Source: Todiramphus chloris collaris (Eukaryota > Chordata > Aves > Coraciiformes > Alcedinidae). From it: a stretch of 64,000 bases of DNA. The position numbers and the translations under genes were made by a program. The notes beneath the pieces were generated by a model, which saw nothing but the letters and a program-made list of their open reading frames with translations, was not told the DNA's origin and searched no databases. The stretch covers positions 8,066,414 to 8,130,413 of the forward strand of contig JANVCC010000077.1 of assembly GCA_025345505.1 (NCBI GenBank). Direction: 5' to 3'. Shown one piece after another: positions 37,090-47,867 of this stretch (its first letter is position 1; each line of letters starts with the position of its first letter).

Positions 37090-40000
37090 GTAAGACAGCT
37101 TTTTAGGACAATCTAAATTGCATCTTTAAAGTGCCAAATGAGACGCACCATTTGATATGTTTAGCTGACATGTTGAAAGGTGAGGGCTTTTTAATCAATG
37201 TATTTCATTCGTCTTGGGTTTTTAAGGACATATGATTTGTGTTTGGTCTTTTATGTTATTTAAAAATTCTGCAACATTATGAGTGGTTCAGAATTACAAT
37301 AAAAATTTCCTTAAGCATTTTTTCACTACAGAAATAATGCCAAGATAGACTACTAATGAAGCCATTATAAAATATTCAGTCTCAATCCCTTTTCTCTCTT
37401 GCGACTCTTTTTGGCAAAGGAGTATGGCAAAACAAACACACAAACCTCTCCAATCTTTTACAGAAGGGAACAGCAGTAATAACTAATCCAAAATACTAAT
37501 TCTCTGCTCCACTTACATGATCCCCATTTACTTTCTATGTAACATCAGGAAAATAATTTTAGGAGAAAACATACATTTGTCATAAAGTGATATATTCAGG
37601 TGTGGTAATGAGAAAACAAGGACCATTTTTGTCAGAGTTCTCCATTAACTGGAATAAAATGCATCAGATTCTCTTCTTTCCAAAAAACACGGACTATAAA
37701 TGTCCCTCACAAATATCTGTGAGCCCAGAATAAAAAGTATAAGAATGATTAAAATTAATTACATAGAACTAATAGATGGAGACCTCAATGTTCCGTTTAT
37801 GCAGTCATCTCTCTTCTGACTTTGACCTTATCGATAGATAGGATCTGTGACTTTTCAGATTTCTTCATACTACTGTAATATCCTAGAATATATCGATAAA
37901 ATCCTTGTAAATGAACAACAACTTTGCAGGAATAAGCCTACCAAGTCCTTTTGGCCTTTCGAGATGAAGCTTGACAAGGCTCTTGTACAGAGAGCCTCTC
38001 CAGTGTCTTTATTCTGCCTTTAAGACTATATCCTCTCTGATTGTGTCATTTTATAGACCAAACACTTGCCAGCATCTTTCCCTCCAGAAACTGCACAGGA
38101 AACTCCATAATCTTCTGCAGGTAAAAATACATCAGGCTTTTTTTTTTTCTCTTCTCTACATAATCTGTATTTCACGTGCTCCCACATGATTTTTTTTTAC
38201 CAGTTTTCATTTCTCTCAAGGCTTCTGCTTCCTCAGTGAAGTCAATGTATGATTACAATGTCTCAAGACCTGAAAACACACATGCTGAAGGTACTTTTGG
38301 TAGATATGAGATCTGGTTTTAATTTGTTTCAGCCCACGGTTATGTCATACCAGCTACCAACCCACCTGTAAGATCACATTGCCTAGGAGCAGGTCTATTT
38401 TCCCAGCCAGCATTCTTGCAGGGGCATCACCTCACTCCCTCCTCTTGCATTTCCTCCTGGATGTTTTCATAGTGAAATTATTTACGCACAGTTCCCTCAC
38501 TCCCTTCCTTCAGTGCGAATTACCAATTTTTCCTACACCAGGCTCCAATTCTCCAAAGAGTGTCTGTTATAAAGAAGGTAAAATAAAATCATTGGAAAGT
38601 GATTTTGCTGAGATTGTAATGCAATCAGGGTATTCAGTGTAACCCCTGGCTCTCACAGTTATGTTTGGCAGGCTCCTGGGACAGAACCAAAAATAAAAAT
38701 CTTTGTGCATTCCCAACTCTTATTTGACTTACTCTTCCAAAACCAAATCTGTCGGGGATCGGAGTTGCCACCAGGAGGGTAAGCAATTGCTCACTGACAT
38801 ATCAGCAAATCTATCTGCAAGGGCTCTCTGCAAAACTTGTGGCTTTCTTATTCCTCTTCTGAAATAACACAGTATCGGGGAGTTTGAAATTTCACGCAGT
38901 CTCCAAGCTGCTTTAAGCTATTCTGTTTTCAATAATTAGGAAGCAAAATTTGATAGTATGCCCAAATCTATTTTTAGGGCAAATTTCCAAGATAAAACAG
39001 AGCCAAGAATCTATTCTTTATCTTTAACTATCAAGGATCTAAAAAACTTCCGGAAAGAACATGCATCATCACCTACCCTCGCACAAACAGAGCACGCCTA
39101 TGTTGCTGTGCTGCAGAAAAACATACCTGTCCTCCCAGCTACCACAGGGTTGGACGGGGCAAGTGTCTTGCAACACCGGAAATGTAAACAATATGTGAAA
39201 ATCCAGGCTGGCATTGGTGTCAGTCCCTTTTTCATCCTGTAATCTTTTCCTTTTTTTGACACTAGGAAAGCTTGGGATGGAATGTAGGAGATGTCCAGAG
39301 TCCGAGATGTCTAGCTTTGTTCTGAGTCCCTGGTCTGTACACGAACTGGTCAGAGACGTTCTTTTATCAACTTAGACATTCAAGATTTGCATTTGCCTTT
39401 CAAAACTCCTAGGCAAGTTTACAGTTATTCCCTTTTATTTCACCTGCTTCTTTCAAATAAGTTTAACCTTTTAGCACTAAGTATTCAGAACAACAGGCTT
39501 CACCTTTTTCTCTTTAATTCTTCCTGTTACTTGTAAAGAAAGCCTGGCTTTCCCTACTGACTCCTCTCTGTCTTCGGTTACTTTCACCATCTGCTCTAAA
39601 ATTCTCTCCTAGTGTTATTTTTTTTTTTAAATGATACTATGCTCCATAAGTCTTGAGCTCATAAAACCAGAAGTTAACACTATCTTTGCTTGCTTTGGCT
39701 GATTTAATTAGCAGGCAGCATGTGTTATGGAAGGTCATAGATATATATAATTTCCAAAATATTCCTTTTATTATTGTTGTACAATACTGGAAATGATATA
39801 CTAATGCAAATGGGTTTTACCTCTGTTCAGTGTAAGATTTGTTCACTTGAACAGGATGAACACATTGGAATTAGACAATAGAAATATCATGAAACTCTTT
39901 TATTCATGACTGCTTCTCAGAGACTAAAGGTAAGATTCTCCAAGGTGGTGAGAGATCTTTGTCTATACAATTAGCAATTCTCTAGGGCATGGAATACAGA

Positions 40001-43000
40001 AAGCTACTTCCAGATGACCTCCACCCAAGCTAAGAAATTCATTAACCATCATCAATCTAAAACTGAAATGAGATGGAAAAGTGTTACTTTTACAATTTTA
40101 TTCACTTATCTTTCTGTGAAGGCCTTGGTAATTTATATACTGCTGCACTTGAAATACAGTTGCTGAGATGCCTTTGGAGAACATGATTCTCAGTGAGTGT
40201 TTTGATCCTCTTTTTCCTTCCTATGTGAAGGCCACTCCTATCACAATGCATTTATGTCCTTGATAATTCTCAGGCTGGCATTTATGAAGCTATCTGGATG
40301 TGCTCACTTGCTTATTGTCAGAGGCAACTGCAAAAGCCAGCCTTTTCTTACTGTCTGTAAAAACCTACTGTTCTCCAAAGCCATAAACCAGACCCAGAAA
40401 GACTGACCATTCCTTAAAGAAGCTAGACCTCAAACCCTTACAACATGGGCTGCAAATTCTTCTCACTATTAATTCCTACTTGTCACACTGCCCTACATTA
40501 ATTGAATCTGCACCACTGTGTATTCCCTCTGAAACACAGCAACAGTGAAACTCTGTGTTGAAAATGTATATGATCCCCCTGTATCGACCAGGTTGCCACT
40601 TATCAACGTACAGAGCAGATCAAAAGCAAACTAAAGAATTCAGTAAACTTATATTCTTGCCAAATGCATTTTTTCAGCTATTTGCGCACATTTGTCCCCA
40701 GCGGGATTCTTGCAGGCATGTATTTCTGTTTCCATTTGTAACTGTGCTTCTGGAGGGGGGCTCCGTGGCACTGCTTCAGCACTCACAGGGAAATCACTAA
40801 CTGTGAAAAGTACAGCAAAATATTTGAGCATATCCAGCAATCCTGGTCCTCTAAAAGAAAAACCAACCCAAACACTTCAGAGGTGTCTGATTTTCACACA
40901 AAGATGTCCAGGCTTTCTGAACATGTTTCATCACTAATAGAGGCACCACATTCACTGGCTGCTTTCCATTTAACTTACATGCCAGCATTTTGACAAATGG
41001 GGCACATGACATTCCTTATCTCTTTCTGTGGCTTCCCAACCTCATTCCTCTCCAGACGTACCTACTGAGCTACGTTGTTCTGAGGAGATACAGGTCCCAT
41101 AACTACTGCCAAATTTCCAACTTCCAGTCAATGAACATAGAACAGCTGTAGATAATTTCTTACTAACAATATCTGTTCTGTCTTATCTGAAATTACATGT
41201 CTTTGGTGTAAGCAGTAATTAAATATGAGATCCAGTCACTGACAAGCCACTGCTTCCTCCAGATTAATCTGAGACTTCTTTCTAATCACCATATATGGCA
41301 CTAGTTTGCACCACTCTATCAACAAGAACCAGACCCAAATCCAAACGTTCATGAAAGTGCCATGTGCTACAAGGAGTGACAGACACTCTTGTCTTGGTTT
41401 TTACAATGGCTAGCAGGCTGACTGCATTATGTACAGCTCAGCATATGAAAAAACATACCTTTGTGGTTATTTCTGAAATTATATCTCCTCTCAGACAATG
41501 CATTTATCTCAGGTTCACAAACTGGCTTCTTATACGAACCGTAGATTCAACCCAAGTTACTTCCTGCCCTTAGGCACTTGAATCATTCCTTGCATAAGGA
41601 TGACAGTTGTTCTTACACAGTTGCCCGAACAGGTGATTATGGCAGCCCCCATCTTGTAGATAGCAGTGTAGTGACTTGAGGTCTCGCCCAGGAACTGAAA
41701 GACCTGGGTTGTGACATAGCTGTGACCCACAACCCCCGGAGCACAGAAGAGCAACTGGGACTTACATGATGGGCAAGTCACAAAACCATTTCAGAGAAAA
41801 AATGAATGACATGATATCACTACCTTATTCTTCTCCTCCTGACACAGTTTGGAATGAAAGTGGCTGTGATTTCTCTGTTCTGAGTGGGTTGTAATATTGT
41901 CAGTAGGTGCCAGTTATATTCAGAGCATGCCAACCAGTGAGAAAGCTTGGTACAGACACTCCTAATCTGTAAATCCCAAATGGCCTAAGAGGACATAAAT
42001 TAGTCAGAATGGTAGTGGAGAAACAGAACTTGAGTAACTTCACTTGAAAATGCTAATAAACACTTAGGCACCTATATTATCCCTAATTGTAACACCAATG
42101 TTTTGTTATTTCCCCCTTTTTAAATGAAGCTAGCCTGAACTCTGTAAGAATTATAAACAGGCTTGATTAGATGAAAATGTACAAGGGTTTGCTTCATAGG
42201 GCATGTACGTCAGACAGGTAACACACGGATAGCTGGTGACTTCCAGCAGGTAACACAGAGCAGCAAAATCATGCTTCTGTTTTGATCTTTCCTGCAGAGG
42301 AGGCTCAGCCCATTGCCTGTAACAGGAGTTTACAATAACTGGCTAACTCAGGTAAGCAATATGTGTTGACTATTGTGAACATCACATAAAATAATCCCTC
42401 TGAAGGCTAAAATGGCTTTGTCTTGCTTTTCTTCAGACATTTAAATGAAACTTTAAGAGGCAAAAATTTTGATGAATTAGATACAATGAGAAAAGAAAAG
42501 GCAACATCTGTTATATCCAGCAATAAGGGCATCATTCTTACAAAGGTTGTCACTCACCCACACGAAGCCTACAATTAGACGCCGTGTGGGCAGATCCGCA
42601 CCCACCATCGCGGGACTGATTCCAAATGAAAAGAGCTGGCAGCAACCAGGATTTGACAGGGAGCTGGCTGAACGGAGCTTGTAAAGCAGCAACCCTTTCA
42701 GCATTCAGAGTGGTAAGTGGCTGAAAACTTTAGTAGGGGTTTTGGGCAAGTGTCCTTCCTAACTGTTGGTTGGGGCTGGAGGACTGTAAGGAATTCCTGC
42801 TTAAAAAGAGACAGGCTGAACAGTATGGGCTATGTGAACAGTCAAAGAGCAAACAGCAACACTGAGAGATCCTGAGGAGACCCTGGCAGCAGCTACAAGG
42901 CTTAAAACTTCTCAGCTCCAGGAAATCCCAGTAAAGGATGAGAATTTCTGGGCTGTGATAGTGTAATGGTTCTAGGAAAACATGGTGGATTCAGTGAGGC

Positions 43001-46000
43001 CAAGTTAATTTAAGACTGAATACATCCCTGTGCTTTTAAGGGAGGAACCAAATGATATTATTTGCACATGAAATCTGGAACTTATTTATTTTTTTTTAAA
43101 GAGAAAATGCATGAGAACACAATAGCTGAAATTAAAAAGGGGCATAAGTTAGGCTACAAAATCCAGCATTAATAGGAGCACAACAAATTTAAAGACACAG
43201 TGGAAGTGGGGAAGAGTTACAGAGCTGTTATATAAAAGAACACAGCAAATGAGATGCATTTTGGTAGATTACCATGCACAGAGAAACTTGAACTAGTCAT
43301 CAGCAAGGGTTGTTGTGCACTTCAAAAGTGACAAAAGGAAAATAGTGTGGGTCTTAGAGTTGATTAAATTTAACAGTAGCCTAATTGTTGAGAGGAATAG
43401 TGAAGGTCCTCCTGGAAAGGCAGACAAGTGGCCAGATGGTGTCTGCAAGTCAGATGAAGACTCCCTAGTTAGAAAAGAATTGGCACAGCCACCTCCCAAA
43501 ACTGAATCATGTTTGTTTGTTTTACAATTCTTGTAGTCAGATGAAAGAATATTAACTGTCTCCATAAATTTCAGCTTAGGAATGCAAGTGTATCGTCAAG
43601 GTGAGAGCCCAATTATTCAGGAAATCAGAGCAGTTACTGCACAAAGTCCTGAACTGAGAAGCCTAGAACCTGATATTTAATAGGATTTCTTTACTATTAT
43701 TTCATAATTTCTTTACATTGTTCACTTTTTCTAAGAATACATAATATACCTTGCCCAAATCTTATGGCATACTCCAATGATGAACAAATATATGTACAAC
43801 TTTGCCTTTTATTGGAGTGCTTCCTGCATTAAATGCCTCAAGAAAAGGGTGTGCATCACTACTCGGGGTCATTATTTCAGGTTAATGACCTAGTTCAGTG
43901 TCTCAGAGTCAGTTTAAGAGGTCAGCAGCTACTCAGAAAACTGTATTACCCAGATCAGACAACATACATGAGGTCTGCCTTGTCTTGGTTAGTGCTTTGT
44001 ATTAGGTAGTTTGGAGAAGGAAATCTACAAAAGTTTCTGGACATTTTGATCCACTACAAAATTGATTTATCGAAAGTTAAACTTGTGTATTTCAAAGCTA
44101 TTTATTTAAGCTTAGTTTTCTCCCAGACAACTTTACAGCATGCAAAAGCTGCTGAACCAGCAGTAAAAGGAGACTGACAAATGCCAGGATACTCTTTTAC
44201 TTATTACTCGTTTGTATTGAGGCAATGTCAAAGAGCCTTCATCTGGAATCAGGACACTAAGGCCTACTTATGGGGAGGAGCTGGAGATAAAATGAAGTCT
44301 TTTATCAGTTACGCCAATGACTTTGATATCTGAATTATTGCACCATATCACCAGGACTTTGTCCAGTACTGTGCACACCACCAGTTTTCAGTATTTGATA
44401 GTCTGGACAAATACTGTGCCTGAGCTACCAAAAGGGGATTGTGCCCAGGAAAAAAAATGGCATTCTCTGTATAGAATGGGCTGAACAATAAAATTACATT
44501 CAAATAAAACAAAGAAAAAAACAATTATAGTGTACTTTCAGGTATTTGCATATGGGCAAATATGTACATGATCCCCTTTATGAAGCCGAAAGATACTACA
44601 GTAACTTTTTTCTCTCTTTCTTTTATCATTTTGGGTAATGTTACAATGCTTGGGTATGCAATTAACAAGTGCTCTCTAAATGTCTCAGGCTCAAAGCCAT
44701 GCAAGAATTTGCTGAGAGGACAGTAAACTTAACCTGTAACTTCTATACCCAAGGCTTATGTACTAAACTCTGGATGGCTGCTTCTCCTTTGCCTTGCCTT
44801 TACACTGTTAAATAAGTGCTGTGCCAAACTACTGAAAAATATGAAAGGCTAAAATAAAACACTGGAAAGAGAGAACTGACAAAAATATTCTCTGTTTAAG
44901 GTCAGTACTAGTGCGGGAAATATAGTAAGTACGGTTGGAGTGGTAAGGCAAGAAAAAAAACATAAAAGGTGACAATTAAAAAGACTTGAAAGAAAGTAAA
45001 AAACTTAGACTTCAGTACTGAAGGGGAAAAGTAGACCTGAAAATTGGAAAGACCGGACAAGACTGAAGGGACAGAAGATGCCATACTTAGCTTTGCTGAC
45101 AAATGAAAACAAGCTGGCACTGCAGATCATTACTGCAGCAGCTGTTCCTGCTCTACCACTGCTTGCTTTGAACATAATGATATTAACAAAGGCTGTTCCC
45201 CACCTCAAAATAGTCTGCTGAGACGACTATTTGGCCTCTTTGAAACACAGGATGAAGGACATAATCTAGGTCATTGAACCCTGTCCATGACACTTCTCAC
45301 TGTCGTAGTATCGTTATCATAATAAAACTCTTATCTTAAAACTAGCTATGCTTTTTGCCCTGTGACTTCAGCTGGATGGCTATTTCAGAAAAACATACTG
45401 GACTTCATGTTTTTTTATGTCTAGTTCCTGTTCCACCACTGCTGCTCTTTCTAAGTATCGCTGCTCATCTTCTGCTTTAAGGTTATATCTTTGGGGAACA
45501 ACCGTTTGCACTCTGAGTCTTTGTACTCCTAATCTGAAAAGTCCTCTCCTCACTCCTTGCTCTTTTCCATTCTCATGATGATCCAAGAAGAATTTCACCC
45601 TTCTCTCAATATCCTTCATGCAGCATCAACAAAACCTCTGTACTCTTTAAATAATACCCCTGTCTACATATTGAATACAATATATATACTGAAAATACTG
45701 TTCTCACAACTGTATATGTGGAAACAAAGACTAACAAGCTCCTTGGCGCTTCAAAAATCACTAGTAATACTTGGCAAAGTATGTAATATATTACAAAGTC
45801 CTTTCCAGTTATTGCTTGCTCAGACTTTCACCTGCGTTCTGTGAGTATGATATGCTGTGTGACAGCATTTACTTTCCCAAACAATAAAATATAATCCAAC
45901 ATCCATGACCTGTACTTCATTTACTAATCCCTTAGTCTACATGTCAGTATGAGCTCATGTCCAGAAATACCAGTATTGAAAGCTGGCACGCAGTGTAATA

Positions 46001-47491
46001 TCAGGAATTGATTCCTCTAAAACCCTAATCAGTGATGATCCATCGTGAGCAGCAAGTAATCATAGGGTCAAAAAATACAGCTGAAAACCCATGATCACAT
46101 CTTGATCATGATGTGATGTGATGGTGCACAGTAGCAAGAACTGTATTTGTAAATCCAGGAGCTGCCTTCTAGTTTGTTAGCCATTGTAGTCTGAGATGCA
46201 ATAATTACTCAATTTTTAATCTACTTAATCCATGCATTTAATTCTTAATCTATTTAGCTGTAGTAATAGTACAGGCGTATAATTTTAATTTCTCGGCCAA
46301 AATATGAAGTAGCAGAGCAGATCTTATTAAAATCCAAGTATTGTGAGACTTATAATGTTGATAGCATAAGAATATCATGTTGGTTTGTCATGCCATGTAA
46401 TTGAATTGAATTACATAACTTAATCTTTTGATAGTTTTTCCACAATTTTACTTTCATGACCAAGTATTCTGGGGAGAGTTTCATTGTTCTGCCTCAGGCT
46501 GGTATTGGACTGAAGCTCCACAGGTCTGAAATTCCTCAGGTCATTCATCCTACTTTTTTTGACCTGTTAGCATATCAGTTTTCTTCAAACCACGTCTCTG
46601 GAATTTTCTTACTAATCAATAACTTAGCAAAAACTTGTCAATAAGGTTTTTTTAATAGCTTTTTATTATTATAAGGATTTCAGCTATGAGTTACCAAGGT
46701 CCAATGATTTTAAGATGTGTAGTTCCAGCAGCTGTTCTACAGAAGATCTAGAATTACTGTCTGAAGAGAGTATCACCATGAATACTTTCTCTATGGTAAG
46801 AACAACATCGTCTGGTATTGGTAAGAGAGAAAAAGCAGAGTGTAAACATTTCATGTGAGCCACATCATTGCCTTTTGTTCCATTTTATGTGATAATGGAC
46901 CAAAACCAGTGCACCTTTTTTATTCTTCCATGCATGAAATATTCCTTGACTGTACGTTTTTAATCTTGTTTCTGTTACTTTTTTTTTTTCCAGTGTAGAG
47001 CTACCCAATCTTCATTAAAGAAAACAGTGGCCATTTTGTATCCTCTTACTGCTCACCATAAAAGAGATAAGAAGGGTGATAAGAGAATGGTGAGTAAAGT
47101 TAAACAATGTATCTTGTTTTAAATGTATAACTAACTATTTACTGCAGCGATATTATTAGGTTAAAAATGCTGATAAATAAAACTCCTGAGATTTGGGCTT
47201 GTTTCTCATGAATAGACTGTGTGTGCATGTTTGTGTGCATGTTTGTGTGCATGTCCCAAGGAAGGTGTGTGGGTACACGTGTGGGACTTAAACACATTGA
47301 TGACAGTTATTATGCAGACTTTCTCGTATCTCACAAACCATCCACAAGAGGCCCATGAATCACAGCTTGAGCAACAGTGTCTGGAAGGTGACTTGATGGC
47401 CTATCAGGAAGAACAACTACTGCTCCAGTGGAGGTTTTATACATTAGGATGTCAGTCTATAAATATTTGCAGTTTTTGTCTTTTTTTCTGA
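36990..47491 (+). CDS. Unidentified multi-exon gene candidate between the two lipases
   Basis: I do not recognise this gene. Proposed exons are 36990-37089 (start), 38542-38577, then an uncertain section, then 42437-42545, 43575-43600, 46684-46795, 46994-47089 and 47318-47491 (stop TGA). The last five join with GT/AG and matching phases (start phase 2; then 0, 2, 0, 0) and stay open for 519 nt, which is unlikely by chance. The encoded protein would have a start MEPVQKMQGFGISQ, a charged stretch (GKNFDELDTMRKEK), a Ser-rich acidic stretch (CSSSSCSTEDLELLSEES), a Lys-rich stretch (HHKRDKKGDK) and a Gln/Glu-rich, probably helical C-terminus (ESQLEQQ, AYQEEQLLLQW). There is no signal peptide or recognised domain. 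Candidate middle exons are either 41056-41093 plus 42298-42351 (but these clash in phase with 42437) or 41513-41540 (phases fit, weak donor). It could be a lineage-specific gene, a fast-evolving known gene, or a decaying one. Confidence 0.45.
38542..38577 (+). CDS. Tentative exon 2 of the unidentified gene
   Basis: A 36-bp segment between TTTTTCCTACACCAG and AAG|GTAAA. It accepts phase 1 from the first exon and returns phase 1. It encodes SNSPKSVCYKE. Small size makes chance occurrence plausible. Confidence 0.3.
41056..41093 (+). other. Tentative exon-like segment (alternative model)
   Basis: Strong acceptor CCTCTCCAG, 38 bp open from phase 1 to phase 0 (VPTELRCSEEIQ), but the donor CAG|GTCCC is weak. 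It would join 42298-42351 and not 42437. Confidence 0.2.
41513..41540 (+). other. Tentative exon-like segment (alternative model)
   Basis: A 28-bp segment between TTTATCTCAG and a weak GTAGAT donor. It is open from phase 1 to phase 2 (SQTGFLYEP) and so would connect 38542-38577 to 42437-42545 without a frame break. The evidence is phase arithmetic only. Confidence 0.2.
42298..42351 (+). other. Exon-like segment with good splice sites but conflicting phase
   Basis: Acceptor TTTCCTGCAG and donor CAG|GTAAGC are both strong. One of the three frames is open for all 18 codons (RRLSPLPVTGVYNNWLTQ, phase 0 to 0). It lies only 85 bp before 42437-42545, which needs phase 2, so the two cannot both be coding in one normal transcript. 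It may be an alternative or untranslated exon. Confidence 0.3.
42437..42545 (+). CDS. Exon of the unidentified gene (charged segment)
   Basis: Acceptor TTTTCTTCAG. The frame with one carried-in position is open for 36 codons (HLNETLRGKNFDELDTMRKE...GIILTK) and the other two frames stop at once. The donor AAAG|GTTGTC is mediocre. Phase 0 at the end fits the next exon. Confidence 0.42.
43575..43600 (+). CDS. Small exon of the unidentified gene
   Basis: A 26-bp segment between ATAAATTTCAG and CAAG|GTGAGA. It encodes LRNASVSS plus two bases (phase 0 to 2), exactly the phase that 46684 needs. Both splice sites are close to consensus. Confidence 0.4.
46684..46795 (+). CDS. Exon of the unidentified gene (Ser-rich acidic segment)
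   Basis: Acceptor GGATTTCAG, donor CTATG|GTAAGA. 37 open codons, YELPRSNDFKMCSSSSCSTE then DLELLSEESITMNTFSM. The Ser-cluster and acidic pattern looks like a disordered, possibly phosphorylated region. It ends in phase 0. Confidence 0.5.
46994..47089 (+). CDS. Exon of the unidentified gene (basic segment)
   Basis: A long pyrimidine tract and CCAG acceptor, donor ATG|GTGAGT. 32 open codons ending AHHKRDKKGDKRM, phase 0 to 0. Only 198 bp of intron separates it from the preceding exon. Confidence 0.5.
47220..47255. repeat. 12-bp tandem repeat (TGTGTGCATGTT)3
   Basis: Three consecutive copies of the 12-bp unit, the last with a single mismatch. It sits in the 228-bp intron before the proposed terminal exon, and the Cys/Ala open frame across it is repeat-derived. 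Confidence 0.9.
47318..47491 (+). CDS. Terminal exon of the unidentified gene
   Basis: Acceptor TATTATGCAG. Phase 0, open for 57 codons to TGA. It is rich in Gln/Glu/Leu with heptad-like spacing (ESQLEQQCLEGDLMAYQEEQ) before a hydrophobic end (SINICSFCLFF). The last 15 or so codons could be intronic if GTTTTA near 47432 is used as a donor. Confidence 0.45.
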   Translation, partial: TFSYLTNHPQEAHESQLEQQCLEGDLMAYQEEQLLLQWRFYTLGCQSINICSFCLFF

Positions 47492-47861
47492 CCTGAACAG
47501 CAATTTGAAAGTAATTAGTGCTAGTTTTGCTTCAGAAGCACATATCCTCTCTCCATTGAGTATAACAATTGAGCTCAGCGTTCAGCAGCCTTCTTGCCAG
47601 CAATACTAGCTAGGCTGAGATCATGTTCACAAACAAGTCATTCCAGTTCCTCTTGTTCAGTACTAAGCCTCTTATATGCCCGGTGAAAGAATTTTCCCCC
47701 ATTGAATTGTATACTGCCTCCACTCTTTTTACATAGGCATAATTTCTTAAACACTTTTCAATCTTCTAGACCAATAGAGAAAACCTACCCACTAAAACTT
47801 TTCTTCTACCCAAATTACACCTCTCTTAATAACAGGAAAAAATCAACATTCCACAAAAAAA

Positions 47862-47867
47862 ATTAAA
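47862..47867 (+). promoter_or_regulatory. Possible polyadenylation signal of the unidentified gene
   Basis: ATTAAA, 371 bp after the proposed stop, is the first recognisable signal. It is embedded in an A-rich stretch, so specificity is low. Confidence 0.25.

Noticed and set aside
38102-38137. 33-bp exon-like segment (CCCTCCAG to CTGCAG|GTAAAA)
   Set aside because: In the phase required by the candidate first exon it contains a stop; the other phases have no partners.
39266-39380. Open segment after a strong acceptor (TTTTTTTGACACTAG)
   Set aside because: Open for about 34 codons but all donors are poor and the resulting phases do not fit the later exons.
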